Source: Azospirillum griseum
Lineage (GTDB): Bacteria > Pseudomonadota > Alphaproteobacteria > Azospirillales > Azospirillaceae
Direction of reading: 5' to 3'
NCBI RefSeq assembly: GCF_003966125.1
Contig: NZ_RXMA01000004.1
Coordinates: 215,971-279,970 of the forward strand
Length of the DNA stretch: 64,000 bases
Below the pieces are notes generated by a model. The model saw only the letters and a program-made list of their open reading frames with translations, had not been told where the DNA came from and searched no databases. A program made the position numbers and the translations under genes. Shown here one piece after another: positions 18,216-26,766 of this stretch. Position 1 is the first letter of the stretch. Every line of letters begins with the position of its first letter.

Positions 18216-19520
18216 CTATGGCCTCCCGTCGAACAAAACGCCCAAGGCGGGCAGCGCCAGCGCCAGAAGCGGGGTGGAGCGCACCGTAACGCGGACATCG
18301 GCCAGTGTGCCGCTGGCAAGCGGTGATGGTGCGGTGCGTGAGGATGACCACAAGGGTTGCGTCGGTGCCGTGGGATCGGTGTCGAGCGCCACAGAGACAG
18401 CGAACGGTGTCCCCAGTTCGGCGACGAAAGTCTGCACCAGCCGGTCGTTTTGCAGCGTCCGCATCATCCCGTCGCTGCTGGCGGGCATCTCGCCGACGCT
18501 GATGACCCGACCGAGCAGGAAGCCATGCTCCTCACGCCGGGTGGTCGCAGGCGAGACCTCCACCGCCATGCCGGGGGCCAGCTTTTTGCCATCGGCCGCA
18601 CGCACATAGGCGACGACTGTCGGTACCAGCGGCGCCGCGCTGTCCACCGCGCCAGTCAACTTGCGGTTGGGCGTGCGCTCCACCGTCAGGATCGATGTTC
18701 CCGGCTGCACCACTTGGCCAATGTTGGCCTTGGCCTCGACGACGTGACCATCGAACGGTGAGCGGACGGTGCCCATCCAGTCCAGCCGTTCCTCCAGCCC
18801 TGTCACCCGGCGACGCGCCTCAGCCACCCGGCGTTCGGCGTCGAAGCGGGCCTGTTCGTCCTGTGTTGCCTTGACCGCTTTTTCTGATTCGATCGCCGCC
18901 GTCTCGTCCTGCGCATCGGCGATCTGGCCATTGACCGCCAACACCGCTTCGCTCGCCGCAATCAGCCGTTCGCGCGTCATCGTTCCCCGGGCGACCAAGC
19001 GCTCAACACCGTCTCGCTGTTCGATCAGCGCGTCACGACGCTCGCGCAATGCGGCGAGGCGGCCGGACAGTGAGGCAAGCCGCGCCCCGCGCGCCGCTGC
19101 GCGGGCCTCGGCGTCCCGGCGTTGGAAGCCAAGAAGATCGGTGTGGAAGCGCAACGCGTCGTCCAACTCTCCACGGGCAATGGAAAGCTGCAATCGCAAT
19201 TCCGGCTGATCGATCCGCGCGATGATCATGCCGGGCGTGACGGCGTCGCCGGGGCGGGCGTTCAATTCGTGGATCTGACCGGACGCGTCGGCGACGACGT
19301 CCACCACCCCGCGCGCTGAGAGCAGAATGCCCCGACCGTTTACGGTGACGGGAACAATGAAGAAGGCGCTCCACACCAAAATGCCGAGGATGACGGTGGT
19401 CAGAAAAAAGCCCAGCCCCCACAGGCGCGGGCGCATCACCCGGAGCGCATCCCTGTGATCACTGCCGTTGGTAAATACGGCCACCGCCTGCGGACGGAAG
19501 GGCGGCACTGCGTCTGGCAT
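18216..19520 (-). CDS. HlyD-family membrane fusion protein of the exporter
   Basis: Encodes 434 residues: a short cytoplasmic N-terminus, one membrane helix (about residues 34-57), a periplasmic barrel-lipoyl part, a long helical hairpin (about 105-240, rich in Ala, Arg and Glu) and a second barrel half with SPFDGHVVEAKANIGQVVQPG. This is the adaptor that links a type I ABC exporter to the outer membrane. No TolC-like gene is nearby, so a shared outer-membrane channel is presumably used. ATG 19520 is the chosen start; the frame extends to a TTG at 19529. Confidence 0.88.
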   Translation of the reverse strand: MPDAVPPFRPQAVAVFTNGSDHRDALRVMRPRLWGLGFFLTTVILGILVWSAFFIVPVTVNGRGILLSARGVVDVVADASGQIHELNARPGDAVTPGMIIARIDQPELRLQLSIARGELDDALRFHTDLLGFQRRDAEARAAARGARLASLSGRLAALRERRDALIEQRDGVERLVARGTMTRERLIAASEAVLAVNGQIADAQDETAAIESEKAVKATQDEQARFDAERRVAEARRRVTGLEERLDWMGTVRSPFDGHVVEAKANIGQVVQPGTSILTVERTPNRKLTGAVDSAAPLVPTVVAYVRAADGKKLAPGMAVEVSPATTRREEHGFLLGRVISVGEMPASSDGMMRTLQNDRLVQTFVAELGTPFAVSVALDTDPTAPTQPLWSSSRTAPSPLASGTLADVRVTVRSTPLLALALPALGVLFDGRP

Positions 19521-19576
19521 CCCTGTCAAAACCGGTGGGGTTCCTACCGCAATTTATCCGGAGGTGATGATGAAGG

Positions 19577-20131
19577 CTATTTCTTGAACTTCGCCAACAG
19601 GTCATTCATTTGGTCTGACGCTTGCCTCTGCTTGTCCATCAACGACTGTAGCTTGATCATATCCATTTGGGCTTCCGAAGTCACAGTGTCGATTTTGGTT
19701 TGGACTCCGGTGATGGCGGACTCAAGTTCCTTTTTGTTGAGCGCACCATCCTGGACAGCGTTCGCGGAAAGGCCCAAAACCTTGGTCAACTCGTCGACCG
19801 AACGGTTTCCCCAGTCTGTCGCCAGAGATTTCAGCGAAACCTGTGCATCCGGTCCATGCGCCTCCAACGCCTTCTCGGCGGTTTTCAACACGGACAACCC
19901 TTGATTCAACTCACCGATTGTCGACTGGTGGGCCTTGACCTCGCCCACTTGCGCCTTTACCCACTCCTCAAGGGTGTCCAGCCGTTCCTGCTGGATGGCT
20001 TTCAGCATATCTTCCGGGCTCTTCCCTTCGCCGAGTGAGAGGGGCAACCCGCTGTCGGATTGGCCTTTTCCGCCTGTGACATTGGCAAGATCGTCGTCGC
20101 TCAACGCTGTCGGTGCCTTGTGATCAGCCAT
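19577..20131 (-). CDS. Double-glycine-leader secreted helical protein, probable cargo of the exporter
   Basis: A 184-residue protein starting at ATG 20131, behind an AGGTCGG ribosome site. Residues 1-21 are a textbook double-glycine leader (LSDDDLANVTGG), with cleavage expected after Gly21. The mature part of about 163 residues is hydrophilic and almost wholly helical. It has no cysteine and two tryptophans, and ends in a heptad-like MIKLQSLMDKQRQASDQM region recalling self-assembling helical secreted proteins such as EspA-type filaments; that resemblance is only by eye. It is far longer than ordinary bacteriocins. It is the first gene of the export operon, 56 bases before the adaptor gene. 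A structural or signalling protein is as likely as a toxin. Confidence 0.8.
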   Translation of the reverse strand: MADHKAPTALSDDDLANVTGGKGQSDSGLPLSLGEGKSPEDMLKAIQQERLDTLEEWVKAQVGEVKAHQSTIGELNQGLSVLKTAEKALEAHGPDAQVSLKSLATDWGNRSVDELTKVLGLSANAVQDGALNKKELESAITGVQTKIDTVTSEAQMDMIKLQSLMDKQRQASDQMNDLLAKFKK

Positions 20132-20166
20132 GTCCGACCTGCCCGGAATGAATATGATGTTCAACC

Positions 20167-20194
20167 AAACTATCCGAACAACTGAGCCAGTCAA
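20167..20194 (-). promoter_or_regulatory. Candidate sigma-70 promoter of the export operon
   Basis: On the minus strand TTGACT (20194-20189) and TAGTTT (20172-20167) are separated by 16 bases. Transcription would start near 20160, giving a leader of about 30 bases before ATG 20131. The region is AT-richer than its surroundings. It lies directly downstream of the IS630 remnant. Confidence 0.4.
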
Positions 20195-20258
20195 CGCTCA
20201 AATGCATCAGGACACTCGTGTCAGGTTCACGAGGCAGGTGATGTGGTGGGCGGCGGGG

Positions 20259-20547
20259 AATTTCGTAGGGCGGGGGATTGTCCATCACGACCATGTCGCC
20301 GGTCGTCCGGGTGGGAAGCGGAATGCGCTCGACGTCGGCGAGGAGGGCCGTACCGTTCATGGCACCACTCAGCAGCGTCATTGGTGCCGTGACGCCGGAC
20401 AGTCAGATGCGCGGCCAACATCGCCAAGATCAGCTCCGTCTCCGCCGTGATCCGAAGCAGAAGAAAATCCCGGTGCTGATCAATCCGGTGCGACCGCAGG
20501 TTCCCGCCACGTTTGTCCAGGGCCAGCCGCTTGATGGTACCCCTTCC
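20259..20547 (-). pseudogene. Decayed IS630-family transposase fragment
   Basis: Two pieces of an IS630 transposase can be read in different frames on the minus strand. The upstream piece (about 20547-20403) contains GGNLRSHRIDQHRDFLLLRI, the helix-turn-helix linker region. The downstream piece (about 20402-20259) contains SGVTAPMTLLSGAMNG and TGDMVVMDN, the region around the second catalytic aspartate of the DDE domain. Stops, a frameshift and loss of the middle make it inactive. I could not define terminal inverted repeats. A hairpin followed by a T-rich stretch lies at about 20546-20578 on the plus strand. Confidence 0.75.
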
Positions 20548-20604
20548 TCCACACCGGTGGGAGGAGGCTTTGTTTTGATTGATTGGCGTGTTTTGTTTCG
20601 TTTT

Positions 20605-20991
20605 TCAGGTCAATTTGACATATCCGCGCTCGATCACCCGTTCGGCGGCCTCATAAACCGTCTTCATTTCCTCGTAGGCCGTGCGCAGACGCGCCAATTC
20701 GGTAACGCTTGCCGCGCTGGGATGACGGGATTCGGCCATTTTGATTCCAGCGCGGATGTAGTCCGCGCGCAATTCAGCAACGCGAACGGCCATCCGCAGG
20801 AGTGATTCACGGTTGAGACCGGGCAACTCGCGCCCGATCACTTCGCAATTGGCCTCCAGGATCGCCGCATCCATGTTTTCCATGAAATGCCGGATGCGAT
20901 GACGGGCACCGCTTTCCGACGCCTCCGGTGTCATCAGCTTGTCAACCTTGCCTTTTGCAAATTCGCCGATGATCTTGCCGCCCGAGGTCAT
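20605..20991 (-). CDS. Small helical protein, unknown function
   Basis: Encodes 128 residues from ATG 20991 (preceded by GGCGGAG); ATG 21027, adding 12 residues, is the alternative. The chain is charged and helical (RHRIRHFMENMDAAILEAN, SVTELARLRTAYEEMKTVYEAAERVIERG), with no signal peptide and no motif I can name. It is transcribed divergently from purU. The frame is open a further 40 residues upstream, but that part has the composition of a shadow of the opposite strand. Confidence 0.6.
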   Translation of the reverse strand: MTSGGKIIGEFAKGKVDKLMTPEASESGARHRIRHFMENMDAAILEANCEVIGRELPGLNRESLLRMAVRVAELRADYIRAGIKMAESRHPSAASVTELARLRTAYEEMKTVYEAAERVIERGYVKLT

Positions 20992-21179
20992 GGTGCGCTC
21001 CGCCGCCAACCGTTGGCCCGCTGGCATTGTGGCACCGACATGGTTCCGTTTCCAGCGGATGCGTGCGCCCGGCTTTGGGGCGTTGGTGGCTTTTCTGCAT
21101 CGAGCGGGTGCACGCGGCGGGCAATCCGTGCTACGCAAGCGTCCCGATTTGTGATGACCGTTCATATGGTAGACGCGCG

Positions 21180-22046
21180 ATGTCCGACACCGGTTCCGAA
21201 TACATTCTGACCATTTCCTGCCCCGACGCCGTCGGCATCGTTTACGCGGTGTCCGGTTTTCTGGCGGATCGGAGTTGCAACATCATTGACAGCGCCCAAT
21301 TCGGTGATCGGGTGTCGGGGCTGTTTTTCCTGCGCATCCACTTTTCGGCCGGCTCCGCCGGTCCCTCGCAAGCGACGCTGAAAACGGATTTCGCCACCCA
21401 GGTGGCCGAACGCTTCGCCATGACCTGGAATGTGCACGACGCCAGCCGCCGCCAGCGTGTGCTAATCATGGTGTCAAAGTTCGGGCATTGCCTGAACGAC
21501 CTGCTGTATCGCTACCGCACCGGCTATCTGCCCATCGAAATCCCCGCCATTGTGTCCAACCATCGGGATTTTTACCAGTTGGCCGCATGGCACAACATCC
21601 CGTTCCATCATTTGCCGGTCGGCCCCGACAACAAGGCCCAGCAGGAGGAACGCCTGTTGGAGATCGTGGACACCGAAAAGGTCGATCTGGTCGTCCTCGC
21701 CCGCTACATGCAGGTGCTGTCGGGCAAACTGTGCGAGCGCATGGCCGGTCGTGTCATCAACATCCATCACAGCTTCCTGCCCAGCTTCAAGGGGGCCAAG
21801 CCTTACCATCAGGCCCATGCGCGCGGGGTCAAGCTGATCGGTGCAACAGCCCATTACGTCACCTCCAACCTGGATGAAGGTCCGATCATCGAGCAGGAGG
21901 CTGAACGCGTCGATCACACGATGACGCCGGATGATCTGGTGGCGATCGGTCGGGACATTGAAAACGTCGTGCTGGCACGCGCCGTGCGCTATCACGTCGA
22001 ACACCGCGTGTTGCTGAACGGAAACAAGACCGTGGTGTTCCGTTGA
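21180..22046 (+). CDS. purU: Formyltetrahydrofolate deformylase
   Basis: A 288-residue enzyme that hydrolyses 10-formyl-tetrahydrofolate to formate and tetrahydrofolate. Residues 5-90 are an ACT-type regulatory domain (YILTISCPDAVGIVYAVSGFL). The rest is a formyltransferase fold with HCLNDLLYRY, NIHHSFLPSFKGAKPYHQA (catalytic Asn and His) and GATAHYVTSNLDEGPIIEQ (catalytic Asp). ATG 21180 gives the family length; the frame is open upstream without similarity. It stands alone, divergent from the small gene at 20605. Confidence 0.95.
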   Translation: MSDTGSEYILTISCPDAVGIVYAVSGFLADRSCNIIDSAQFGDRVSGLFFLRIHFSAGSAGPSQATLKTDFATQVAERFAMTWNVHDASRRQRVLIMVSKFGHCLNDLLYRYRTGYLPIEIPAIVSNHRDFYQLAAWHNIPFHHLPVGPDNKAQQEERLLEIVDTEKVDLVVLARYMQVLSGKLCERMAGRVINIHHSFLPSFKGAKPYHQAHARGVKLIGATAHYVTSNLDEGPIIEQEAERVDHTMTPDDLVAIGRDIENVVLARAVRYHVEHRVLLNGNKTVVFR

Positions 22047-22228
22047 CCGTCTCGTGGTGCATCAGAACACACAGCCACAGATGTGTGTCCCACAACCCGA
22101 TCACGAGCGGCAGAAAAACATCCAAGGTGGGCAAGATTTCATCGGCCCTCGCGGCGAATGTTTCAAGTTGGTCACGAGACGGAGGAAAGATCGCGCCTCC
22201 GATTGTTTGGTGTTAGGATAAACAGCAA

Positions 22229-22364
22229 CAGAACTTTAACCATTCCGAAAGACATAGAGGACTACTCTGACATTGCCCTCCAGCTCATGGCTGTGCGAGG
22301 GCGAGGCGAGTGTTCCCGATCCTCAGACGCGCCGACACCTCCCCCGGGTCGGCGCGTTTTTTCT
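22229..22364 (+). ncRNA. Possible small RNA ahead of a strong terminator
   Basis: The 447-base gap between purU and the next gene holds no convincing ORF but ends one segment with a strong terminator 280 bases after purU. The stretch from about 22229 can fold, with GCCCTC pairing to GAGGGC near 22273-22303 and then the terminator hairpin. I see no match to a known RNA family. The 5' end is a guess. The terminator could instead serve a long purU 3' UTR. Confidence 0.25.
22327..22361 (+). terminator. Rho-independent terminator
   Basis: ACGCGCCGAC pairs perfectly with GTCGGCGCGT across an 11-base loop, and six T residues follow. It ends either a long purU transcript or a separate small RNA. Confidence 0.85.
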
Positions 22365-22493
22365 TTGTTTGCCCCATGCGGGTCTTGCAAGTCGCTTAAT
22401 CGGAAGTTAATGACAGCGTTGCACAGTGTTGATTGATGCTTGTGTGCGGCATTATGCCGTGTTGTGTCGGCTTCATCGGGTTCGGATTGGCGC

Positions 22494-23027
22494 ATGGAAG
22501 ACCAAGAGAATGATCTGTCCGTGACCGACGGCGTTCCGCCAGACGAATTGGCCGATTACACGATGTGGCGCGCCCGCGTGCAGGGCACGAACATTTCCGA
22601 AAAGACCTTGCTGGCCACAGACTATCTCAATCACTTCAATGAAATCGTGATGTTAATCGAGATGATTCCCGACATGCCGGACATGTTGGAGGAATGTCAG
22701 ATCTGGCAACCGAAAAGCTACGCCGAGCATTTCCAGGACAGTGGTTTTTCGGACAAACTGCTGGCCATCGAAGCCTACAGCCATGTCCCCTCGAAATTCC
22801 GTCTTCCGTTCGAGGACACCATAACCCAAGCCCATCAGGTCATTGCCCGGACGTTGGAGCGGGTTGCAACCGACATCCAAGGGGGCGATCCGGACAAGTT
22901 GCGGGCCGATTGCCAGACATCCGTCGCCATGATCCACCGCATCATCCAGGTGGCGAACGGCATCATCCATGGTGCCGCCCACGTCATGGAGCAGGGTGAG
23001 ATCGATTTGTATCTGCGCGAGGCTTAA
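22494..23027 (+). CDS. Conserved-looking hypothetical protein
   Basis: Encodes 177 residues from ATG 22494. It is acidic and helical, without signal peptide or membrane segment. The MEDQENDLSVTDGVPPDELADYTMWRAR start, the hydrophobic helix EIVMLIEMIPDMPDML and the HRIIQVANGIIHGAAHVMEQ segment give it a well-ordered look, unlike shadow frames, but I do not know the family. Codon use matches the neighbours. It is monocistronic by position; the frame is open to 22440 but no good start lies there. Confidence 0.7.
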   Translation: MEDQENDLSVTDGVPPDELADYTMWRARVQGTNISEKTLLATDYLNHFNEIVMLIEMIPDMPDMLEECQIWQPKSYAEHFQDSGFSDKLLAIEAYSHVPSKFRLPFEDTITQAHQVIARTLERVATDIQGGDPDKLRADCQTSVAMIHRIIQVANGIIHGAAHVMEQGEIDLYLREA

Positions 23028-23312
23028 GCCCCCCGGTTCAACCGGCTGCCCCGTCAAAAATGGCGATTGATGGTGCGTCCACCATTCCTTTGTTGCATGG
23101 CTCTCCGACCCGGCCCGGCACTATAGTCGTAAGCCTAAAAATGACGGGGGTGCGTGCGCGCACCGACCGCAGGGGGAGTTGGAGCATATCCATGATGGCT
23201 AGCGCCTTTGCTGTGGCCCGTGTCCGGGCTGCGCAGAATGAACCCTTGTGTCACCATTGTCGGAGAGGTCCGAACACCCCTGCTCCGGCGTCGGCGGGGG
23301 GGCGGTGAGCGC

Positions 23313-24938
23313 ATGGAACGTTCCGGCCATCTCGACAGCTTCACCCGCGACCGCCTTCCCCCTTCGTCGCAACGCCCCGATTTTCTGCTCGACCGGCCCG
23401 AGCTGGCCTATCCGCTCCGTCTGAACGCCATCGCGACCCTGTTGGACGGGTGGCGGGAACGCGGTTGGGACGACCGTCCATGCCTGATCGGTGGGGACGA
23501 GGTGTGGAGCTACGGCCGGGTGCGCGACACCGTGGACCGCGTTGCCCGCGTGTTGACGGAGGATTACGGCATCGTTCCCGGCAACCGGGTTTTGCTGCGG
23601 GGGCCGAACACGCCCATGCTGGCCGTTTGCTGGCTGGCGGTGATCAAAGCGGGTGCCGTGCTGGTTCCGACCATGCCGCTGTTGCGCGCACCGGAACTGG
23701 CCGACATTCTGAATCGGGCGTCGATCACCATGGCGTTGTGCGATCAACGCTATCTTGATGATCTGGAGGAGGCGGCTCCGCCCTCCATGCGGTTGGTCGG
23801 GTTCCAGGGTGGCGAATTGGAGCACCGGATCGCCACCAAGCCCACCGGTTTTGTCGCCGCCGACACGGCCAACGACGATGTGGCGCTGATCGCCTTCACG
23901 TCCGGGACCACCGGCACACCGAAAGCGGCGGCGCATCTGCACCGCCACCTGCTCGCCATCGCCGATCTGTCGCCGCGCTCGATCCTGCACACCACGGCGG
24001 ACGACGTGTTTTGCGGATCACCGACGTTGGCCTTCGCCTATGGTCTGGGTGGCTTGCTGTTGTTTCCGCTGCGCATCGGCGCGTCGGTGGTGTTGCTGGA
24101 ACGCGGAACGCACGATCGTTTGCTGGACGCGGCGATCCGCCATCGTGCCACCGTGATGTTCACGGTTCCCACCGTCTATCGGGGCATGATCGCCCATCTG
24201 CAAAGCGAACCGGACTTGGCCGACCGTTTGACCTCGCTGCGGCTGTGCGTGTCGGCGGGCGAACCGCTGCCGCTGCCCACCTTCGAGGGGTGGCGGGCCG
24301 CAACCGGGCTGGAGATTCTCGACAGCCTGGGCACCACCGAGCTGTTGAACGCTGTTCTGCACGCCGTCCCGGGCGAGGTTCGCCCCGGATCAACCGGCAA
24401 ACCGGTTCCCGGCTATGAAGCCATGGTGGTGGACGAACAGTTCCAACCGGTGCCGCCGGGACAGGTCGGGCGGCTCGCCGTGCGGGGGGCAACAGGATGT
24501 CTGTATCTCGACGATCCGCGCCAGGAAGCCTATGTGCAACAGGGATGGAACCTGACCGGCGACGCGTTCCATGTCGATGAGGATGGCTTCTTCTGGTACC
24601 ACGCGCGCACCGACGATCTGATCGTGTCGGCGGGTTACAAGATCTCCGGTCTTGAGGTGGAAAACATCCTGCTGGGGCATGAAGCGGTGCAGGAATGCGC
24701 GGTGGTTGCCGTTCCGGATCCGGTGCGCGGCACGATTCCGAAGGCTTTCGTCGTCATCCGTGATGGCATGCACCCTGACGACCGGTTGATCGAACATCTG
24801 CAAAGCTATGTGAAGGAACACATCGCGCCGTACAAATACCCGCGCGCGGTGGAATTTCTCGACGCTCTACCCCGCACCGAAACCGGCAAGGTTCAACGCT
24901 TCAAGCTGCGCAAACGCGCGAACGACCCGGAGGTCTGA
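23313..24938 (+). CDS. Acyl/aryl-CoA ligase, 2-aminobenzoate-CoA ligase type
   Basis: A 541-residue adenylate-forming enzyme that would join an aromatic or branched acid to CoA with ATP. The phosphate loop is AFTSGTTGTPKAAAHLHRH. Later motifs are LDSLGTTE, GRLAVRGATG, YHARTDDLIVSAGYKISGLEVE and the catalytic lysine in RTETGKVQRFKLRK. The start (ERSGHLDSFTRDRLPP) and overall spacing recall 2-aminobenzoate- and benzoate-CoA ligases. ATG 23313 follows a G-rich ribosome site; the in-frame upstream extension is not plausible. No ring-cleavage or beta-oxidation genes are beside it, so the true substrate is open. Confidence 0.85.
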   Translation: MERSGHLDSFTRDRLPPSSQRPDFLLDRPELAYPLRLNAIATLLDGWRERGWDDRPCLIGGDEVWSYGRVRDTVDRVARVLTEDYGIVPGNRVLLRGPNTPMLAVCWLAVIKAGAVLVPTMPLLRAPELADILNRASITMALCDQRYLDDLEEAAPPSMRLVGFQGGELEHRIATKPTGFVAADTANDDVALIAFTSGTTGTPKAAAHLHRHLLAIADLSPRSILHTTADDVFCGSPTLAFAYGLGGLLLFPLRIGASVVLLERGTHDRLLDAAIRHRATVMFTVPTVYRGMIAHLQSEPDLADRLTSLRLCVSAGEPLPLPTFEGWRAATGLEILDSLGTTELLNAVLHAVPGEVRPGSTGKPVPGYEAMVVDEQFQPVPPGQVGRLAVRGATGCLYLDDPRQEAYVQQGWNLTGDAFHVDEDGFFWYHARTDDLIVSAGYKISGLEVENILLGHEAVQECAVVAVPDPVRGTIPKAFVVIRDGMHPDDRLIEHLQSYVKEHIAPYKYPRAVEFLDALPRTETGKVQRFKLRKRANDPEV

Positions 24939-24958
24939 CGCAGGCCCTGGTTGCAGCG

Positions 24959-25855
24959 CTACGAGATTGACGGAAGATCCTGGAAGCGGACAGGGCGGAT
25001 GCCCTGCCGTTCCAACAACGCGGCGAAATCCGCCCCTTTGAGATACTCATACTCCGCGCGGCGCGGCTCCACGAGGCTGTCGACCCGGCGCAGCGCCTCG
25101 TCGGGCAAGCCAGGATGAACCATCATCAGGTTGCGCCCGGCTTTGCCATGGCGAAAACCCGCCAGAAAGCGCGGCATCAACGCGGCAAAGGGTTCCGCTG
25201 TGGCAAAATCATAGACTCCGGCAAACCGGTCATTGGCTGGGATCGAACGGGCGTCGAGCCGGCGCGACAAGCCGAACCCAAGCCCGCCAATCAGCAGTGT
25301 TTTGGGGACAGCCACCCGTCGGGCCAGAACCGCTGCGATGGGTTCGCCGCATCGACGGACATAGGTCCCCGGCCATGCCGCCGCCGCATCGACCACCGCG
25401 TCGCGCACCGTCGGCAACTGGTGCACGTGCTGATGCCCGTCGATATAGGCCGGAGGCCTGCCCCATACGGCGGTGAAGGCGTCGATCTGGCGGGTGAGTT
25501 CCGCCCGGATTTCGGCCGCATCCAAAGCCTGGCGATAGGCCATCGCCATCAACCGACCAAGCGACGGCAATCGCCCATCGGGAGCCAGATGCGGCATCGG
25601 TCCCAGCGGGCGTTGGTCGGTCAGGGTGAAGTGGAGGCCGACGTCGGCGTGACCGGCCACCGCGCGCAGGGCCGCCGCCTCCGCCTCCCAATGGGGGCAC
25701 AGGCTCATCACCGACGTGGCCGTGATGCGGCCCAAGGCGATCAACTCACGAATGGCAAGGTTGACCCCCGGTGCCAAGCCATAGTCATCGGCACAAATCA
25801 CAACGGGCACAGTCATCGCGGTCACTTTCAGGGAGGCGATACGGGTCATCGCCAT
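24959..25855 (-). CDS. ChbG/HpnK (YdjC)-family carbohydrate deacetylase
   Basis: Encodes 298 residues of the YdjC fold, metal-dependent deacetylases of N-acetylated sugars. Visible marks are VVICADDYGLAPGVN (metal-binding aspartates), VGLHFTLTDQRPLG, and YIDGHQHVHQLP with the metal-binding histidines. ATG 25855 overlaps the stop of the upstream permease gene (TGATG), suggesting coupled translation; a shorter start at ATG 25816, right before TVPVVICADD, is equally possible. Whether it acts in hopanoid, glycan or chitooligosaccharide metabolism cannot be told from the window. Confidence 0.85.
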   Translation of the reverse strand: MAMTRIASLKVTAMTVPVVICADDYGLAPGVNLAIRELIALGRITATSVMSLCPHWEAEAAALRAVAGHADVGLHFTLTDQRPLGPMPHLAPDGRLPSLGRLMAMAYRQALDAAEIRAELTRQIDAFTAVWGRPPAYIDGHQHVHQLPTVRDAVVDAAAAWPGTYVRRCGEPIAAVLARRVAVPKTLLIGGLGFGLSRRLDARSIPANDRFAGVYDFATAEPFAALMPRFLAGFRHGKAGRNLMMVHPGLPDEALRRVDSLVEPRRAEYEYLKGADFAALLERQGIRPVRFQDLPSIS

Positions 25856-26766
25856 CACGCCAACGGGCGGGGTGGCACGGTTGCCAAGGTGACGCCGGGC
25901 AGAACCAGAGCCGCACCGAGCAGATGAAACGATTCCAGCCCTTCGCCCAGAAGGAGCCAGGACGCCAACGCCGCCCACAAAGGTGAGACATACAGGGTTG
26001 TGGCCGCCTGCGCCGCCCCCATCCACGCAATCGCCTTTTGATAGGCCAGCAGCGCCAGGACCGACGCGAACAGCGCCACGGCCAGAATGGACAGCAGCGT
26101 GGTGAGGGTCAGCGGCATCGGTCGCACGGCAATGCCCTCCCACACGTAAAAGGGAGCCAGCACAATCACGCCCGCCAGGGCATTGGCGGCAAAGCTGGTC
26201 ACAACCGGCAATGGGTTGCTCGTCTGCCGCAGGAGAATGGTGTAGAGCGACCAGGACACCGCGCCGACCAGAACCAGCAGATCCCCGGTGTTGAAGGACA
26301 GGGTGCGCAGCGCGCCCGGATCACCCCGCGTCAGGATCGCCACCACCCCGGCCATCGCCAGCCCAATGCCCGCGATCTGACGCGGGCGAATGGGGTCTCC
26401 CAACCATGCAGCGGCAATCCCCAGCACCATCGCCGGGCTGGTGGCGTAAATCAGGCTGGCGTTGGTCGCGCTGGTGTGGACCAGGCCATAATAGACAATG
26501 GCCCCGGAGATTCCCTGCCCCAACACGCCCAGCAACAAGAAGCGCCGCCAATCCCGCAACAGGCGGTGACGGTGGGTCAGCAAACCGGGCAGCGCCACCG
26601 GCAGAACGATGAGAAAGGCCAGAAGCCAACGCCAGAACGCCATGCCAACCGGTGGCACAGCGTGCGCCACGGCCCGCCCCAACACCGGGTTTGAAGCCAA
26701 AAGCGCCGAGGCGATCAGGTAGAGGCCGATCACAGCCACCGGACCACGGCTCAACAGGAAATGCAT
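25855..26766 (-). CDS. DMT-family (EamA) transporter
   Basis: A 303-residue inner membrane protein with about ten hydrophobic helices arranged as two EamA repeats: VAVIGLYLIASALLASNPVLG starts the first and LLVLVGAVSWSLYTILLRQ the second. Such proteins move small metabolites. ATG 26766 fits the family start; the upstream extension to 26901 is charged and unlikely. It is the first gene of a two-gene operon with the deacetylase, with which it overlaps by one base. Confidence 0.88.
   Translation of the reverse strand: MHFLLSRGPVAVIGLYLIASALLASNPVLGRAVAHAVPPVGMAFWRWLLAFLIVLPVALPGLLTHRHRLLRDWRRFLLLGVLGQGISGAIVYYGLVHTSATNASLIYATSPAMVLGIAAAWLGDPIRPRQIAGIGLAMAGVVAILTRGDPGALRTLSFNTGDLLVLVGAVSWSLYTILLRQTSNPLPVVTSFAANALAGVIVLAPFYVWEGIAVRPMPLTLTTLLSILAVALFASVLALLAYQKAIAWMGAAQAATTLYVSPLWAALASWLLLGEGLESFHLLGAALVLPGVTLATVPPRPLA

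Noticed and set aside
14124..18326. A 1400-codon open frame on the plus strand opposite the ABC exporter genes
   Set aside because: It is rich in Arg, Gln, His, Gly and Pro with no domain, lies wholly antisense to three well-supported genes, and is the usual result of high GC at third codon positions.
10270..20131. A straightforward radical SAM-modified bacteriocin (sactipeptide-like) cluster
   Set aside because: The double-glycine protein lacks cysteine and is long and helical, and the maturase is encoded in a separate convergent operon with a quinoprotein-like substrate.
20278..20805. A 175-codon plus-strand frame across the IS630 relic
   Set aside because: The opposite strand explains the region as transposase remains and the end of another gene; the frame changes character along its length.
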